From JAWWOL01 sp963797535 (lineage in GTDB: Bacteria; Actinomycetota; Actinomycetes; JAWWOL01): a DNA stretch of 64,000 nt. A model generated the notes under the pieces. It ran no database searches. It was given only the letters and a program-made list of their open reading frames with translations, and was not told where the DNA came from. The position numbers and the translations under genes are program-made. The DNA is taken from NCBI GenBank assembly GCA_963797535.1, contig CAWCPQ010000001.1, positions 1,426,001 to 1,490,000 of the forward strand. Reading direction: 5' to 3'. Of this stretch, positions 9,697 through 18,494 are shown one piece after another; position 1 is the stretch's first letter; the number at the start of each line of letters is the position of its first letter.

Positions 9697-10544
9697 TCAG
9701 AACAGGACGGAGGCGAACATGCCGACCTCGCGGAAGCCGACCCGGCTGTACGCCTGCCGCGCGGCCAGGTTGTAGTCGTTGACGTAGAGGCTCACGGTGG
9801 ACGCGATCAGCCGTCGCGACAGGCTGACCACCGCAGCGGTGCCAGCGGTTCCGAGTCCGCGTCCGCGGTAGGTCGGGGTTGACCCACACGCCCTGGACCT
9901 GGCAGGTCGCAGCGGTCGCGGCGCCGATCTCGGCCTTGAACACGACGACCCCGTCGTCGATCCGGGCGAACGAGCGGCCCTGGCTGATCAGCTCGGCGAC
10001 CCTGGCCCGGTAGAGGATGCCGCCGTCCCCGGCCGCACGGCGAGACGCCGACCTCCTCGGTGAACATCGCGATGCAGGCGGGCAGCAGCAGGTCGAGCTC
10101 CTGCGGACGTACCGGCCGTACGCCAGGGTCGGCCTCCACGAGCGGGCCGGAGTCGATGGCCATCAGCGGCTGCCGGCTGCCGCACGTCACGGGCGGGACC
10201 CCACGACGGCTCGAGGGCGCGCCACATGACCGTCGACCGCGTCGGCGGGACCGACGATGGACGAGCAGCGCCTGCCCGATCCGCCGGGCCCGGCCGGCGA
10301 ACGTCCGGGCGGCCTCTCGTCGGCCTGCACCGGCACGAGGTTGGCGCCGGCGAAGCACAGGGCGTCCAGCCGGCCGTCGACGGAGTGCCCCCACACCTCG
10401 GCGCCCAGCCGCCAGGAGTCGAGGCCGACGGCGGCGATCCGCGAGGCGACGAAGACGTTGGCCACGGGGTCGCGGTCGCACACGGCGAGCGCCTCGGGCG
10501 ACGTCACGGTCCGACAGCACCCGTACCGGGGAGGTCCTGAGCAT
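9697..10544 (-). pseudogene. GNAT acetyltransferase with DUF4081-like N-terminal region, multiply frameshifted
   Basis: Pieces of one protein are spread over all three frames, in order: VRVLSDRDV, ALAVCDRDPVANVFVASRIA, AARTFAGRARRIGQ, CSSIVGPADAVDG, MWRALEPSWGPARDVR, QPLMAIDSGPLVEADPGVRP, MFTEEVGVSP, VFKAEIGAATAATCQVQGVW, and finally SLYVNDYNLAARQAYSRVGF up to the stop at 9697. This is the DUF4081-plus-GNAT architecture found next to ispG in actinobacteria (Rv2867c in M. tuberculosis, from memory). At least seven frame changes in 850 bases mean that no intact protein can be read as written. Either the gene has decayed or this stretch is poorly sequenced; neighbouring breaks favour sequencing error. 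The start is the ATG at 10544. Confidence 0.75.
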
Positions 10545-10590
10545 CGTCGGTCAGCTGACCGACACGGAAGGCACACCCGACTCGAGCCCG

Positions 10591-11707
10591 TCAGCGGTCC
10601 ATCTCCTCGGCCATGCGCATAGCCTCCTCGATCAGCGTCTCCACGATCTGTGACTCCGGCACGGTCTTGATCACCTCGCCGCGGACGAAGATCTGACCCT
10701 TGCCGTTGCCAGACGCTACGCCCAGATCGGCCTCGCGCGCCTCACCAGGGCCGTTGACGACACAGCCCATGACAGCGACCCGCAGCGGCACGGTCAGCCC
10801 GTCGAGCCCGGCCTGCACCTTCTCGGCCAGCTCGTAGACGTCGACCTGGGCCCGGCCGCAGGACGGGCAGGACACGATCTCGAGCCCGCGCTGGCGCAGG
10901 TTGAGCGACTCGAGGATGGCCAGACCGACCTTGACCTCCTCGACCGGAGGGGCCGAGAGCGAGACCCGGATGGTGTCGCCGATGCCCTCGGCCAGCAGCG
11001 CGCCGAAGGCGACCGCCGACTTGATCGTGCCCTGGAAGGTCGGGCCGGCCTCGGTCACGCCGAGGTGCAGCGGGTAGTCGCAGGCCGCGGCGAGCTGGCG
11101 GTAGGCCTCGATCATGATCACCGGGTCGTTGTGCTTGACCGAGATCTTGATGTCGCGGAAGTCGTGCTCCTCGAACAGGCTGGCCTCCCACAGCGCGCTC
11201 TCGACGAGCGCCTCCGGGGTCGCCTTGCCGTACTTCTCGAGCAGCCGCTTGTCGAGGCTGCCGGCGTTGACGCCGATCCGGATCGGGGTGCCGTGGTCCT
11301 TGGCGGCGCGGGCGATCTCGCCGACCTTGTCGTCGAACGCCTTGATGTTGCCGGGGTTGACCCGTACGGCAGCGCAGCCGGCCTCGATCGCGGCGAAGAC
11401 GTACTTGGGCTGGAAGTGGATGTCGGCGATCACCGGCAGCTGGGACTTCTTGGCGATGATCGCCAGCGCGTCGGCGTCGTCCTGGGTGGGGACCGCCACC
11501 CGGACGATCTGGCAGCCGGACGCGGTGAGCTCGGCGATCTGCTGCAGGGTCGCGTTGATGTCGGCCGTGACCGTGGTCGTCATGGACTGGACCGACACCG
11601 GTGCGTCGCCACCGACCGGCGACGGTGCCGACCTGGATCTGCCGGGACTTGCGCCGCGCGGCGACGCGAGGGGGAACAGCGGGTAGGCCGAGCGACACGG
11701 CGGTCAT
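10591..11707 (-). CDS. ispG: 4-hydroxy-3-methylbut-2-enyl diphosphate synthase (flavodoxin), frameshifted near N terminus
   Basis: IspG/GcpE is the [4Fe-4S] enzyme that converts MEcPP to HMBPP in the MEP isoprenoid pathway. The C-terminal cluster ligands are visible in CPSCGR and MGCVVNGPGEA, and the TIM-barrel part has IADIHFQPKYVFAAIEAG and RVNPGNI. The N terminus MTAVSLGLPAVPPRVAARRK starts at the ATG at 11707; at about 11617 one extra base shifts the frame before SVQSMTTTVTADI. The joined product is about 371 residues, the normal actinobacterial length. It follows rseP and dxr on the same strand, as in other actinobacteria. An essential enzyme, so the break is probably a sequencing error. 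Confidence 0.9.
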
Positions 11708-11731
11708 GCGGCAGACCTCACAAAGGCATCC

Positions 11732-12931
11732 TCAGAACGGGTTAGCGATGGGGTTCACGATATCCGCCGCGAGCAAGGTGACCGACAACCCGACGATCAG
11801 GATGAGGACGACGTACAAAGCCGGGGTCAGCTTGACGATATCGACCCGGCCGGGGTCCTTGCGGTGCAGCACCTTGAACAGCCAGCTGCGGAAGCCCTCG
11901 AACCACAGGATCGCGATGTGGCCGCCGTCCAGCGGCAGCAGCGGCAGCAGGTTGAACAGGCCGACGAACAGGTTGAGCGCTGCCACGATGCCGAGGAACC
12001 CGGCGACGCGCTCGGCGGTCGACCCGGAGGCCACCGCGTCTCCCGCGATCTGGCCGACGCCGACGACGCTGGCAGGGCTGTTCTCGGCCGTACGACCGGC
12101 GCTGAACGCGTGCGCCACCTGGCTCGGCAGCTGGGACACGCCGGTCACCGTGTCGTAGACGCCCTGGCCGAAGTTCGAGAAGGCCAGCGGCACCGCGGTG
12201 ATCGCGTTGTAGCTGGTGGTGGCGATGTGCGGGCCGACCCCGATCTTGGGTACGGGACGCTTCTTGTCGTCGACGATGACCACACCGCTGGCGTCCTTGA
12301 TCGTCGCCGGAGTGATCACGACCGTCTTGTCGACCCCGTTGCGCGCGAAGACGACGGTCGCCGGCTTGACGCCGCCTGCGGTCACGGCATCCCGGAACTG
12401 CGTCCCAGCTGGTGAGCTGCTCGCCGTCGTAGGACACCAACGTGTCGCCCGGCTTGAGCCCTGCCGAGAGCGCCGGAGCCGGCACCGACCCGTCGCAGGT
12501 GTCGCGTCGTCAGCTGCTTCACGCAGGTGACCGAGTCCAGGGTGAGCGTGGTCTTGGAGGTGCCGACCAGCAGCAGGCCGCACCAGATGCAGGAAGATCG
12601 CGATCACGAAGTGGACGAACGAGCCGGCCGCCAGCACGATCGTGCGCTTCCAGCCCTTCTGCCGGTAGAACGCCCGCGACTCGTCCTCGGGAGCGATCTC
12701 CTCGAGGTCGGTCATCCCGACGATCTTGACGAAGCCGCCGGCCGGGATCGCCTTGAACCCGTACTCCGTCTCCCCGCGCTGGAACGACCACAGCGTCGGG
12801 CCGAAGCCGGCGAAGTACTGCGTCGCCTTCATGCCGAAGCCCTTGGCCGTCAGCAGGTGACCGGCCTCGTGCAGACAGACCGAGGCGATCAGCGCCACGA
12901 AGAACAGGATCCAACCCAACGCGTGCGTCAT
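11732..12931 (-). CDS. rseP: Site-2 protease, M50 family (RseP/Rip1 type), frameshifted in PDZ region
   Basis: This membrane zinc protease cleaves anti-sigma factors and other membrane substrates inside the bilayer. HEAGH at residues 21-25 gives two zinc ligands, and NLLPLLPLDGGH near the C terminus supplies the third. About four membrane segments flank a periplasmic PDZ domain. The stretch encoding the segment after helix 2 and the PDZ start is read through three frames: breaks at about 12580, 12504 and 12400, each repaired by removing one base, after which the original frame returns (residues TCDGSVPAPALSAGLKPGD appear only in the alternative frame). Its ATG overlaps the dxr stop (ATGA). 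M. tuberculosis Rip1 (Rv2869c) has the same position. Confidence 0.88.
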   Translation of the reverse strand: MTHALGWILFFVALIASVCLHEAGHLLTAKGFGMKATQYFAGFGPTLWSFQRGETEYGFKAIPAGGFVKIVGMTDLEEIAPEDESRAFYRQKGWKRTIVLAAGSFVHFVIAIFLHLVRPAAGRHLQDHAHPGLGHLREAADDATPATGRCRLRRSRQGSSRATRWCPTTASSSPAGTQFRDAVTAGGVKPATVVFARNGVDKTVVITPATIKDASGVVIVDDKKRPVPKIGVGPHIATTSYNAITAVPLAFSNFGQGVYDTVTGVSQLPSQVAHAFSAGRTAENSPASVVGVGQIAGDAVASGSTAERVAGFLGIVAALNLFVGLFNLLPLLPLDGGHIAILWFEGFRSWLFKVLHRKDPGRVDIVKLTPALYVVLILIVGLSVTLLAADIVNPIANPF

Positions 12932-14178
12932 GCGAGCTGCTCCGACGATCGGTGTACGGCGTCCGCCGGATCGGCGAGGCCGGAGAGGACGCGGGCCCGG
13001 CTACGGGCCCACTCCTCCGCAAGGAGAACATCGGCAACGGTGACCGAGTTCCCGAGTACGAAATTGCGCTCCGCCGCCTCGCCCACTACGGCTGCCACGG
13101 TGTCGACGATGGCGAGGAACGGCAGCGCCCCGGCGAGGAACGCCGTCACGCACTCCTCGTTGGCGGCGTTGAACACCGCGGGGAACGTGCCGCCACGCTG
13201 GCCGACCTCTCGGGCGAGGGCCACGGCGGGGAAGGCCTCGGCGTCGTACGGGAGGAACTCCCAGGTGGACGCCTTCGACCAGTCGGCCCCGTCGATCGCA
13301 CCGGGCAACCGCTCCGGCCAGGTCAGCGCGAGCCCGATCGGCAGTCGCATGTCCGGCGGGGAGACCTGGGCGACCGTCGAGCCGTCGGTGAACTCCACCA
13401 TCGAGTGCACGTAGCTCTGCGGGTGCACCACCACGTCGATCCGGTCGTACGGGATGTCGAAGAGCAGGTGCGCCTCGATCACCTCGAGGCCCTTGTTGAC
13501 CAGCGTGGCGCTGTTGGTGGTCACGACCGGGCCCATGCTCCAGGTCGGGTGCGCCAGTGCCTCGGCCGGGGTGACGGCGGTCAGGTCGGCCCGACTGCGG
13601 CCGCGGAACGGGCCACCGCTCGCGGTCAGCAGCAACCGGCGGACCTCGGCCGGGCTGCCACCGCGCAGGCACTGAGCGATCGCGGAGTGCTCGGAGTCCA
13701 CCGGCACGATCTGGCCCGGCTTGGCGACCGCCTTGACGATCGGTCCGCCGACGATCAGCGACTCCTTGTTGGCCAGCGCCAAGGTCGTGCCGGCTTCGAG
13801 CGCGGCCAGCGTCGGCCCGAGGCCGACCGAGCCGGTCATTCCGTTGAGCACGACGTCGCACGGCAGGGCGGCCAGCTCGGATGCCGCTTCGGGGCCGGCA
13901 AGCACGGTGGGTACGGCGTACTCCCCCTTGGCGTAGCCGCGCTTCTGCGCCTCGGCGTAGAACGCGAGCAGCAGATCCTGGGCGGCACTGGCCTTGGCGA
14001 CAGCGACCACCTCGACCCCGTACCGCAGGGCCTGGGCGGCCAGCAGGTCCACCCGCTCGCCGCCGGCCGCCAGGCCGACAACCCGGAACCGGTCGGGGTT
14101 GCGGTCGACCAGGTCCAGCGCCTGGGTGCCGATCGACCCGGTCGATCCCAGCAGCACCAGCGATCGCTGATCGGGCAC
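12928..14178 (-). CDS. dxr: 1-deoxy-D-xylulose-5-phosphate reductoisomerase
   Basis: Dxr makes 2-C-methyl-D-erythritol 4-phosphate with NADPH, the first committed step of the MEP pathway, in the cytosol. The 416-residue product is intact. It shows the NADPH-binding GSTGSIG at residues 11-17, ALANKESLIVGG, the metal-binding PVDSEHSAIAQCL, LTASGGPFRG, and HPQSYVHSMVEFTDGS. The end couples to rseP by a 4-base ATGA overlap, so dxr, rseP and ispG form one transcript in which two isoprenoid enzymes flank a protease. The start is the ATG at 14178, just after a GAGG-type ribosome site. Confidence 0.97.
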   Translation of the reverse strand: MPDQRSLVLLGSTGSIGTQALDLVDRNPDRFRVVGLAAGGERVDLLAAQALRYGVEVVAVAKASAAQDLLLAFYAEAQKRGYAKGEYAVPTVLAGPEAASELAALPCDVVLNGMTGSVGLGPTLAALEAGTTLALANKESLIVGGPIVKAVAKPGQIVPVDSEHSAIAQCLRGGSPAEVRRLLLTASGGPFRGRSRADLTAVTPAEALAHPTWSMGPVVTTNSATLVNKGLEVIEAHLLFDIPYDRIDVVVHPQSYVHSMVEFTDGSTVAQVSPPDMRLPIGLALTWPERLPGAIDGADWSKASTWEFLPYDAEAFPAVALAREVGQRGGTFPAVFNAANEECVTAFLAGALPFLAIVDTVAAVVGEAAERNFVLGNSVTVADVLLAEEWARSRARVLSGLADPADAVHRSSEQLA

Positions 14179-14414
14179 TCGGGCTCCTCGGTTGGGGGGC
14201 GGACGTCCAGTGTCTCGCGCGAACCTGAAGAATTCCCATTCCTGCGCCCGCCGGGCGGCGTGGCATTTGGCCGAAAGGTGCGATGTCGATCTTGGTGTCC
14301 GGATTCACCTGTTTGGCCCTCGCCTTTAGGGCCATCCGGCTCCGATGTACTAGTCACAACGGACGAGGCGCAACGGGGCGCCGTCCGAAGAACCTACGGG
14401 GGATGGAGGACGAC

Positions 14415-14624
14415 ATGGCGATCATCACGGAGACCGGCGTTTCCAACGAGGATGAGCCCAGCGGTACGAGTGTCATGGACTTGCTGGCGGCGGGCATCCC
14501 GCTGTCACTGCTGATGGACCTGGCGGACGAGGGCGGCCCGCAGTCGCGGGACCTGGTCGAGCACGAGAGCGGCGACGCCTCCTGGCTCGGCTGGTCGCGC
14601 AGCCACGCGCACGGCGCCGCCTAG
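14415..14624 (+). CDS. Small acidic protein, function unknown
   Basis: The product has 69 residues starting MAIITETGVSNEDEPSGTSV, followed by a hydrophobic, leucine-rich stretch MDLLAAGIPLSLLMDLAD and an acidic tail with a final SHAHGAA. The ATG at 14415 follows GGAGG (14405-14409) at good spacing; an in-frame ATG at 14403 is possible but has a poorer site. Third-position GC is high across the frame, which supports coding. It is divergent from dxr and 90 bases upstream of the GABA aminotransferase gene. I do not recognise the family. The amphipathic middle segment could bind a partner or membrane, but that is speculation. Confidence 0.65.
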   Translation: MAIITETGVSNEDEPSGTSVMDLLAAGIPLSLLMDLADEGGPQSRDLVEHESGDASWLGWSRSHAHGAA

Positions 14625-14714
14625 CTTTCGCAGCGAACGGGGTCGCCTACGGACCCTCGCAACGCCTACGGTGGTGGCACGCGATCACACGGGGCCGTTG
14701 CGAGGAGTCCGAGG

Positions 14715-16056
14715 ATGTCCGATCCCGAGCAGGTACGCCGTCTGGTCACCGAGATCCCCGGTCCGCGCTCCCGCGAGCTGGCGGCCCGTCGCAGCGCCGC
14801 GATGCCGGCGAGGATGGGCTCGACGATGCCGGTGTTCGCGGCCAAGGCCGGCGGCGGCGTGATGGTCGACGTCGACGGCAACTCGTTCATCGACTTCGGC
14901 GCGGGCATTGCCGTCGTCAACGTCGGCTCGAGCGCGCCGGGCGTGGTCGCGGCGATCCAGGCGCAGGTCGAGGACTTCACGCACACCTGCGCGATGGTTA
15001 CGCCGTACGAGAGCTACGTCGCGGTGTGCGAGGCGCTTAACCGGCTGACCCCCGGCGACCACGAGAAGCGCTCGATGCTGGTCAACTCCGGCGCCGAGGC
15101 GGTGGAGAACGCGGTCAAGATCGCCAGGTCCTACACCGGTCGCCAGGCGGTGGTCACGTTCGAGCACGGCTTCCACGGTCGGACGTTGCTGACGATGACG
15201 CTGACGGCGAAGTCGATGCCGTACAAGCACTCGTTCGGGCCGTTCGCGCCCGAGGTCTACCGGCTGCCGTTCGCCTACCCGTACCGCTGTCCGACCGGGG
15301 CGTCGTACGACGACTGCGGGCCGAGCTGCGCTGCGGCGGCCATCGACACGATGAAGCGTGAGCTCGGCGCCGACCAGATCGCCGCAGTGATCGTCGAGCC
15401 CGTCCAGGGCGAGGGCGGCGTGATCGTGCCCGGCGCCGGGTTCCTGCCAGCGATCGTGGAGTTCTGCAACGCCAACGGGATCGTGTTCATCGCCGACGAG
15501 GTGCAGAGCGGCTTTGCCCGTACGGGCACGATGTTCGCCTGCGAGGCCGAAGGCAATCGTGCCGGACCTGATCACGACGGCCAAGGGCATCGCCGGCGGC
15601 CTCCCGCTGGGTGGGGTCACCGGGCGGGCCGAGATCATGGACTCGATCCACGCCGGTGGGCTCGGCGGCACCTTCGGCGGCAACCCGATCGCCTGTGTCG
15701 CAGCCCTTGCGGCGATCGAGGCGATCGAGACCGAGGGGCTGGTCGCGCGCTCGCAGGCCATTGGCGAGCTGCTGCTCGGCCGCCTTCGCGAGCTGCAGAA
15801 GAGCTACGGCGTCATCGGCGACGTCCGCGGCCGAGGCGCCATGGTCGCGATCGAGCTGGTGCGCGGCGATGGCGACAAGACCCCGGCGCCGGAGCTGGCC
15901 AGCAAGCTGATGACTGCGTGCCACCAGGACGGGTTGGTGCTGCTCAAGGCCGGCTCGTACGACAACGTCATCCGGATCATGCCGCCGCTGGTCATCAGCG
16001 ACGCCCTGCTCGAGGACGGCCTCTCGGTGATCGAGAAGGCGTTCGCATCATTGTGA
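14715..16056 (+). CDS. gabT: 4-aminobutyrate aminotransferase, frameshifted
   Basis: Class III PLP aminotransferase converting GABA and 2-oxoglutarate to succinate semialdehyde and glutamate. The N-terminal part (MSDPEQVRRLVTEIPGPRSR, VNSGAEAVENAVKIAR, FEHGFHGRT, IVEPVQGEGG, FIADEVQSGFARTG) closely matches actinobacterial GabT. At about 15555 one extra A breaks the frame; the continuation IVPDLITTAKGIAGGLPLGG, including the PLP lysine at about residue 290, and the C-terminal NVIRIMPPLVI run to 16056 in the next frame. The joined length (about 446 residues) is normal. A GAGGAG ribosome site lies just before the ATG. Its product would need a succinate semialdehyde dehydrogenase, which I do not see as a clear neighbour. 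Confidence 0.9.
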
Positions 16057-16066
16057 GGACCTTCTC

Positions 16067-16465
16067 GTGAGCGAGCTGGAGCTGCCGGACGACGGGCAGA
16101 GCTTTGACCTGATGGCGGCGTCGCTGCGTGCCGACAGTGCCGACCTGCCAGCGTTTCTCGACGTGCTGGCAGGCAAGCTGACCGATGCGTTACCGGGCAT
16201 GGTGACGGTCAAACGGTCGGGCGGCATGTTCTCGAAGTCCAAGCCGGTCTCGCAGATCGAGGTCAGCCTGGATGACCGGCGTTACTCGCTGAACGTCAAC
16301 GGCCCACGGGTTCACGCGTCGGTCGCGCACGAGGTGCGCGGGGTTCGGCTGTCCGGCGAGGACGTTCCGCTGGACACGTGGCTGACCGAGCTCGGCAACG
16401 GGCTGAACAGCTTCGCCGCCGAGCATGCTTCCGGAGCAGCGGCGCTGCGACGCCTGCTGAGCTGA
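16067..16465 (+). CDS. Conserved hypothetical protein downstream of gabT
   Basis: The product has 132 residues with a GTG start at 16067, 10 bases after the gabT stop, with GAGGA as ribosome site overlapping the end of gabT; probably co-transcribed. It is acidic and soluble, without signal peptide or membrane segment. The middle reads MVTVKRSGGMFSKSKPVSQI followed by LDDRRYSLNVNGPRVHASVA, an alternating beta pattern, and the end is helical (LNSFAAEHASGAAALRRLL). No family recognised and no catalytic motif visible. Confidence 0.7.
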   Translation: MSELELPDDGQSFDLMAASLRADSADLPAFLDVLAGKLTDALPGMVTVKRSGGMFSKSKPVSQIEVSLDDRRYSLNVNGPRVHASVAHEVRGVRLSGEDVPLDTWLTELGNGLNSFAAEHASGAAALRRLLS

Positions 16466-16563
16466 CAGCCGGCGCGGGGGGATCGCCATCAAAGCAAGCC
16501 GGCCGCGATGCAACCTCGAGCCGGTCGCGACCGTAGTAAGGGCATGACGGAAGTGACTGCCTG

Positions 16564-17172
16564 ATGAGGACCACCCGCGAGGACGAGTTTCGCGCCTACG
16601 TGGTCTCGTCCAGGGCATCCCTGGTCCGCACCGCCACCTTGCTCAGCGCCGGGGACAGCCACCTCGCCGAGGACCTCGTACAGACGACGCTGACCCGGCT
16701 TTTCCTTGCCTGGCCGAGGATCCGCAAGATCGACGGGCCGGATGGCTACGCCCGGCGGACGTTGGTCAACGCGCTGATCGACGAGCGACGGCGACCGTTC
16801 CGCCGACGCGAGGCCAGTCACGCCGACGTACCGGAGACGGCAACTGCGGCGAGCACGGACCCCGGCTTCGACGAGCTGCACGCAGCACTGGCTGAGCTCC
16901 CGCCGGGGATGCGCGCGGCGGTCGTCTTCCGCCATGTGTACGACCTCAGCGTCGCAGAGACCGCCGACGCGCTGGGCTGTTCCGAGGGCAACGTCAAGAG
17001 CCAGACCGCCCGAGGACTGGACCGCTTGCGCGTCAGCCTCTCCGCCGACCAATCAGCCGACATTGCCGCAGTACCAACCGATCCGCCGTCAGGCCCTCGA
17101 CGAGCCGAGTCGTCGCAGCCCCTGAGCCGGCACCCCTTGTCCACGACCAACTCTCCAGGGAGCACCCCATGA
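16564..17172 (+). CDS. RNA polymerase sigma factor, SigE-family ECF type
   Basis: The product has 202 residues. Region 2 is visible in FRAYVVSSRASLVRTATLLS and in DLVQTTLTRLFLAWPRI followed by YARRTLVNALIDERRR, the usual pattern of the small actinobacterial SigE-family (Streptomyces-type ECF) factors; region 4 is PPGMRAAVVFRHVYDLSVAE, then ALGCSEGNVKSQTARGLDRL as the helix-turn-helix. The last 40 residues are a Pro/Ser-rich tail. It overlaps the next gene in an ATGA junction, so sigma factor and membrane partner are co-translated. The signal it answers to cannot be read from the sequence. Confidence 0.85.
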   Translation: MRTTREDEFRAYVVSSRASLVRTATLLSAGDSHLAEDLVQTTLTRLFLAWPRIRKIDGPDGYARRTLVNALIDERRRPFRRREASHADVPETATAASTDPGFDELHAALAELPPGMRAAVVFRHVYDLSVAETADALGCSEGNVKSQTARGLDRLRVSLSADQSADIAAVPTDPPSGPRRAESSQPLSRHPLSTTNSPGSTP

Positions 17173-17843
17173 AGGACCTGAGCTCACTGCTGCACGATGC
17201 AGCCCACACACCACGAACGGCACCGACCAACGAGCAGGTCGACGCCGACGTCTCCCGCGGCCGCCGAGCGATGCACCGGCGTACCGCTCGCCGGGTCGGT
17301 ACGCGTTCCGTCCTGGTCGGCGCGCTGGCCCTCGGCACGTTCGCCGTGGTGCACCCGCAGGGCGGTGGCGGCAGCAACCCCGGAGCCGTGACCGCTCAGC
17401 CCCAAGCGCCGTCATCGGCTGCCCCCATCGTGACGAGCAAGCCAGTCGAGCTGGTTGCTTACACCGGCAAGCAGCCCCCCGGCTACACCGTCGGCTCCAT
17501 CCCCGCTGGCTGGGAGGTTCAGGGCGTGGACGACTACAACCTCGTCATCGCCCCGGTGGGCCTCCCGAACAAGCGGCTCGACGTGTTCGAGGGCAAGCTG
17601 GTCGTGATGCTCGGCTCGGTCGGGCAGAAGGCACCCACCGACGGCGTGACCGTCGCCGTGGGCTCGCGCCAGGGCCTGGTCAGCCACTTCAACCCTGGTG
17701 CGCCGATCCTCTACTTCACTGACGCAGCAGGGCATCTGGTCGTCATCCAGCAGCCAAAGGCCCTGCACTGGTCCGACGCCCAGCTGGCAGCCTTCGGCAG
17801 CGGCGTCCACGTCAACGCCACCGCCAAGCAGGGGCTCGGCTGA
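17169..17843 (+). CDS. Membrane protein co-translated with ECF sigma factor, putative regulator
   Basis: The product has 224 residues. The first 45 are cytoplasmic and basic at the end (SRGRRAMHRRTARRVG), one membrane helix follows at about residues 46-61 (SVLVGALALGTFAVVH), and the remaining 160 residues are outside. Position and topology suit an anti-sigma factor for the ECF gene, and the ATG at 17169 overlaps the sigma stop. However, I do not see the zinc-binding His-x3-Cys-x2-Cys motif of the classical anti-sigma domain, so the mode of control, if any, is open. The outer domain (YTGKQPPGYTVGSIPAGWEV) is not recognised. Confidence 0.65.
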   Translation: MKDLSSLLHDAAHTPRTAPTNEQVDADVSRGRRAMHRRTARRVGTRSVLVGALALGTFAVVHPQGGGGSNPGAVTAQPQAPSSAAPIVTSKPVELVAYTGKQPPGYTVGSIPAGWEVQGVDDYNLVIAPVGLPNKRLDVFEGKLVVMLGSVGQKAPTDGVTVAVGSRQGLVSHFNPGAPILYFTDAAGHLVVIQQPKALHWSDAQLAAFGSGVHVNATAKQGLG

Positions 17844-17852
17844 CCAAAAGTT

Positions 17853-17898
17853 TGCGCGGATACTTTCCCACCGGATCCGGTGGGAAAGTATCCGCGCA
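17853..17898. terminator. 46-base perfect palindrome between convergent genes
   Basis: TGCGCGGATACTTTCCCACC starts a 23-base arm (17853-17875) that is followed at once by its exact reverse complement (17876-17898) with a GGATCC centre. In RNA this folds to a hairpin of about 21 bp on either strand. It sits 10 bases after the end of the membrane protein gene and 26 bases from the end of the opposing SRPBCC gene, so a two-way terminator is the simplest reading. On the minus strand it is followed by a weak T-rich AACTTTTGG. Its length and lack of mismatches are unusual. Confidence 0.7.
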
Positions 17899-17923
17899 GG
17901 TCACAGTTGCGCCGGCTGTGGTC

Positions 17924-18397
17924 TTACCCAGCCGAGGTCGAGCCCGTCCGCGGCACATCGCCCCGCCACGATCCGGTCGCGACTCCGCGGGACTCGATGA
18001 ACCCCTTGAACCGCTCCAGGTCGCCCTTGGTCCGGTGCTTGACCAAGCCCAGCTTGTCACCCACCTGCTCCACGACACCGTCGGGATCAACGTCCAGCTG
18101 CAACATCACTCGGGTGTGGTTGTCGTCGAGCCGGTGGAACGTCACCACGCCGGCCTGACGCGGCCCGCTCGTGCTCTTCCAGGCAACGCGTTCGTCCGGG
18201 TGCTGCTCGGTGATCTCGGCGTCGAACTCCTCCGTCCGACCAGCGACCTTGGTCACCCAGTGCGTATGCGTGTCGTCCACCTGGCGGATTTCCTCGACAC
18301 CCTCCATGAACTGCGGAAAGTCAGCGAACTGCGTCCACTGGTTGTAGGCGGTTCGCACGGGAACGGAGACGTCGATCGATTGCTCTATCGTGCTCAC
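17924..18397 (-). CDS. SRPBCC family protein (polyketide cyclase/START-like)
   Basis: The product has 157 residues and starts at a GTG at 18397 preceded by AAGGAGG. The opening STIEQSIDVSVPVRTAYNQW, the FPQFMEGVEEI box and WVTKVAGRTEEFDAEITEQH are typical of coenzyme Q-binding/cyclase-type SRPBCC proteins with a hydrophobic ligand cavity. The ligand is unknown. The last 20 residues (ATGSWRGDVPRTGSTSAG) are a flexible tail. Single gene, convergent with the sigma-factor pair. The family is clear, the role is not. Confidence 0.8.
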   Translation of the reverse strand: MSTIEQSIDVSVPVRTAYNQWTQFADFPQFMEGVEEIRQVDDTHTHWVTKVAGRTEEFDAEITEQHPDERVAWKSTSGPRQAGVVTFHRLDDNHTRVMLQLDVDPDGVVEQVGDKLGLVKHRTKGDLERFKGFIESRGVATGSWRGDVPRTGSTSAG

Positions 18398-18494
18398 TGA
18401 GTCCTCCTTGGGTCAGGCTGGGGATAACTGACCCGTACCCGCGCCCGACTTCTGATATCCCGCGAAGCCTTAAAAATCAAGGACTGTCGGCAAC

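Noticed and set aside
14715..16056. Programmed frameshifting in gabT
   Set aside because: No slippery heptamer or downstream pseudoknot is visible at 15555, and the same kind of break occurs in many unrelated genes.
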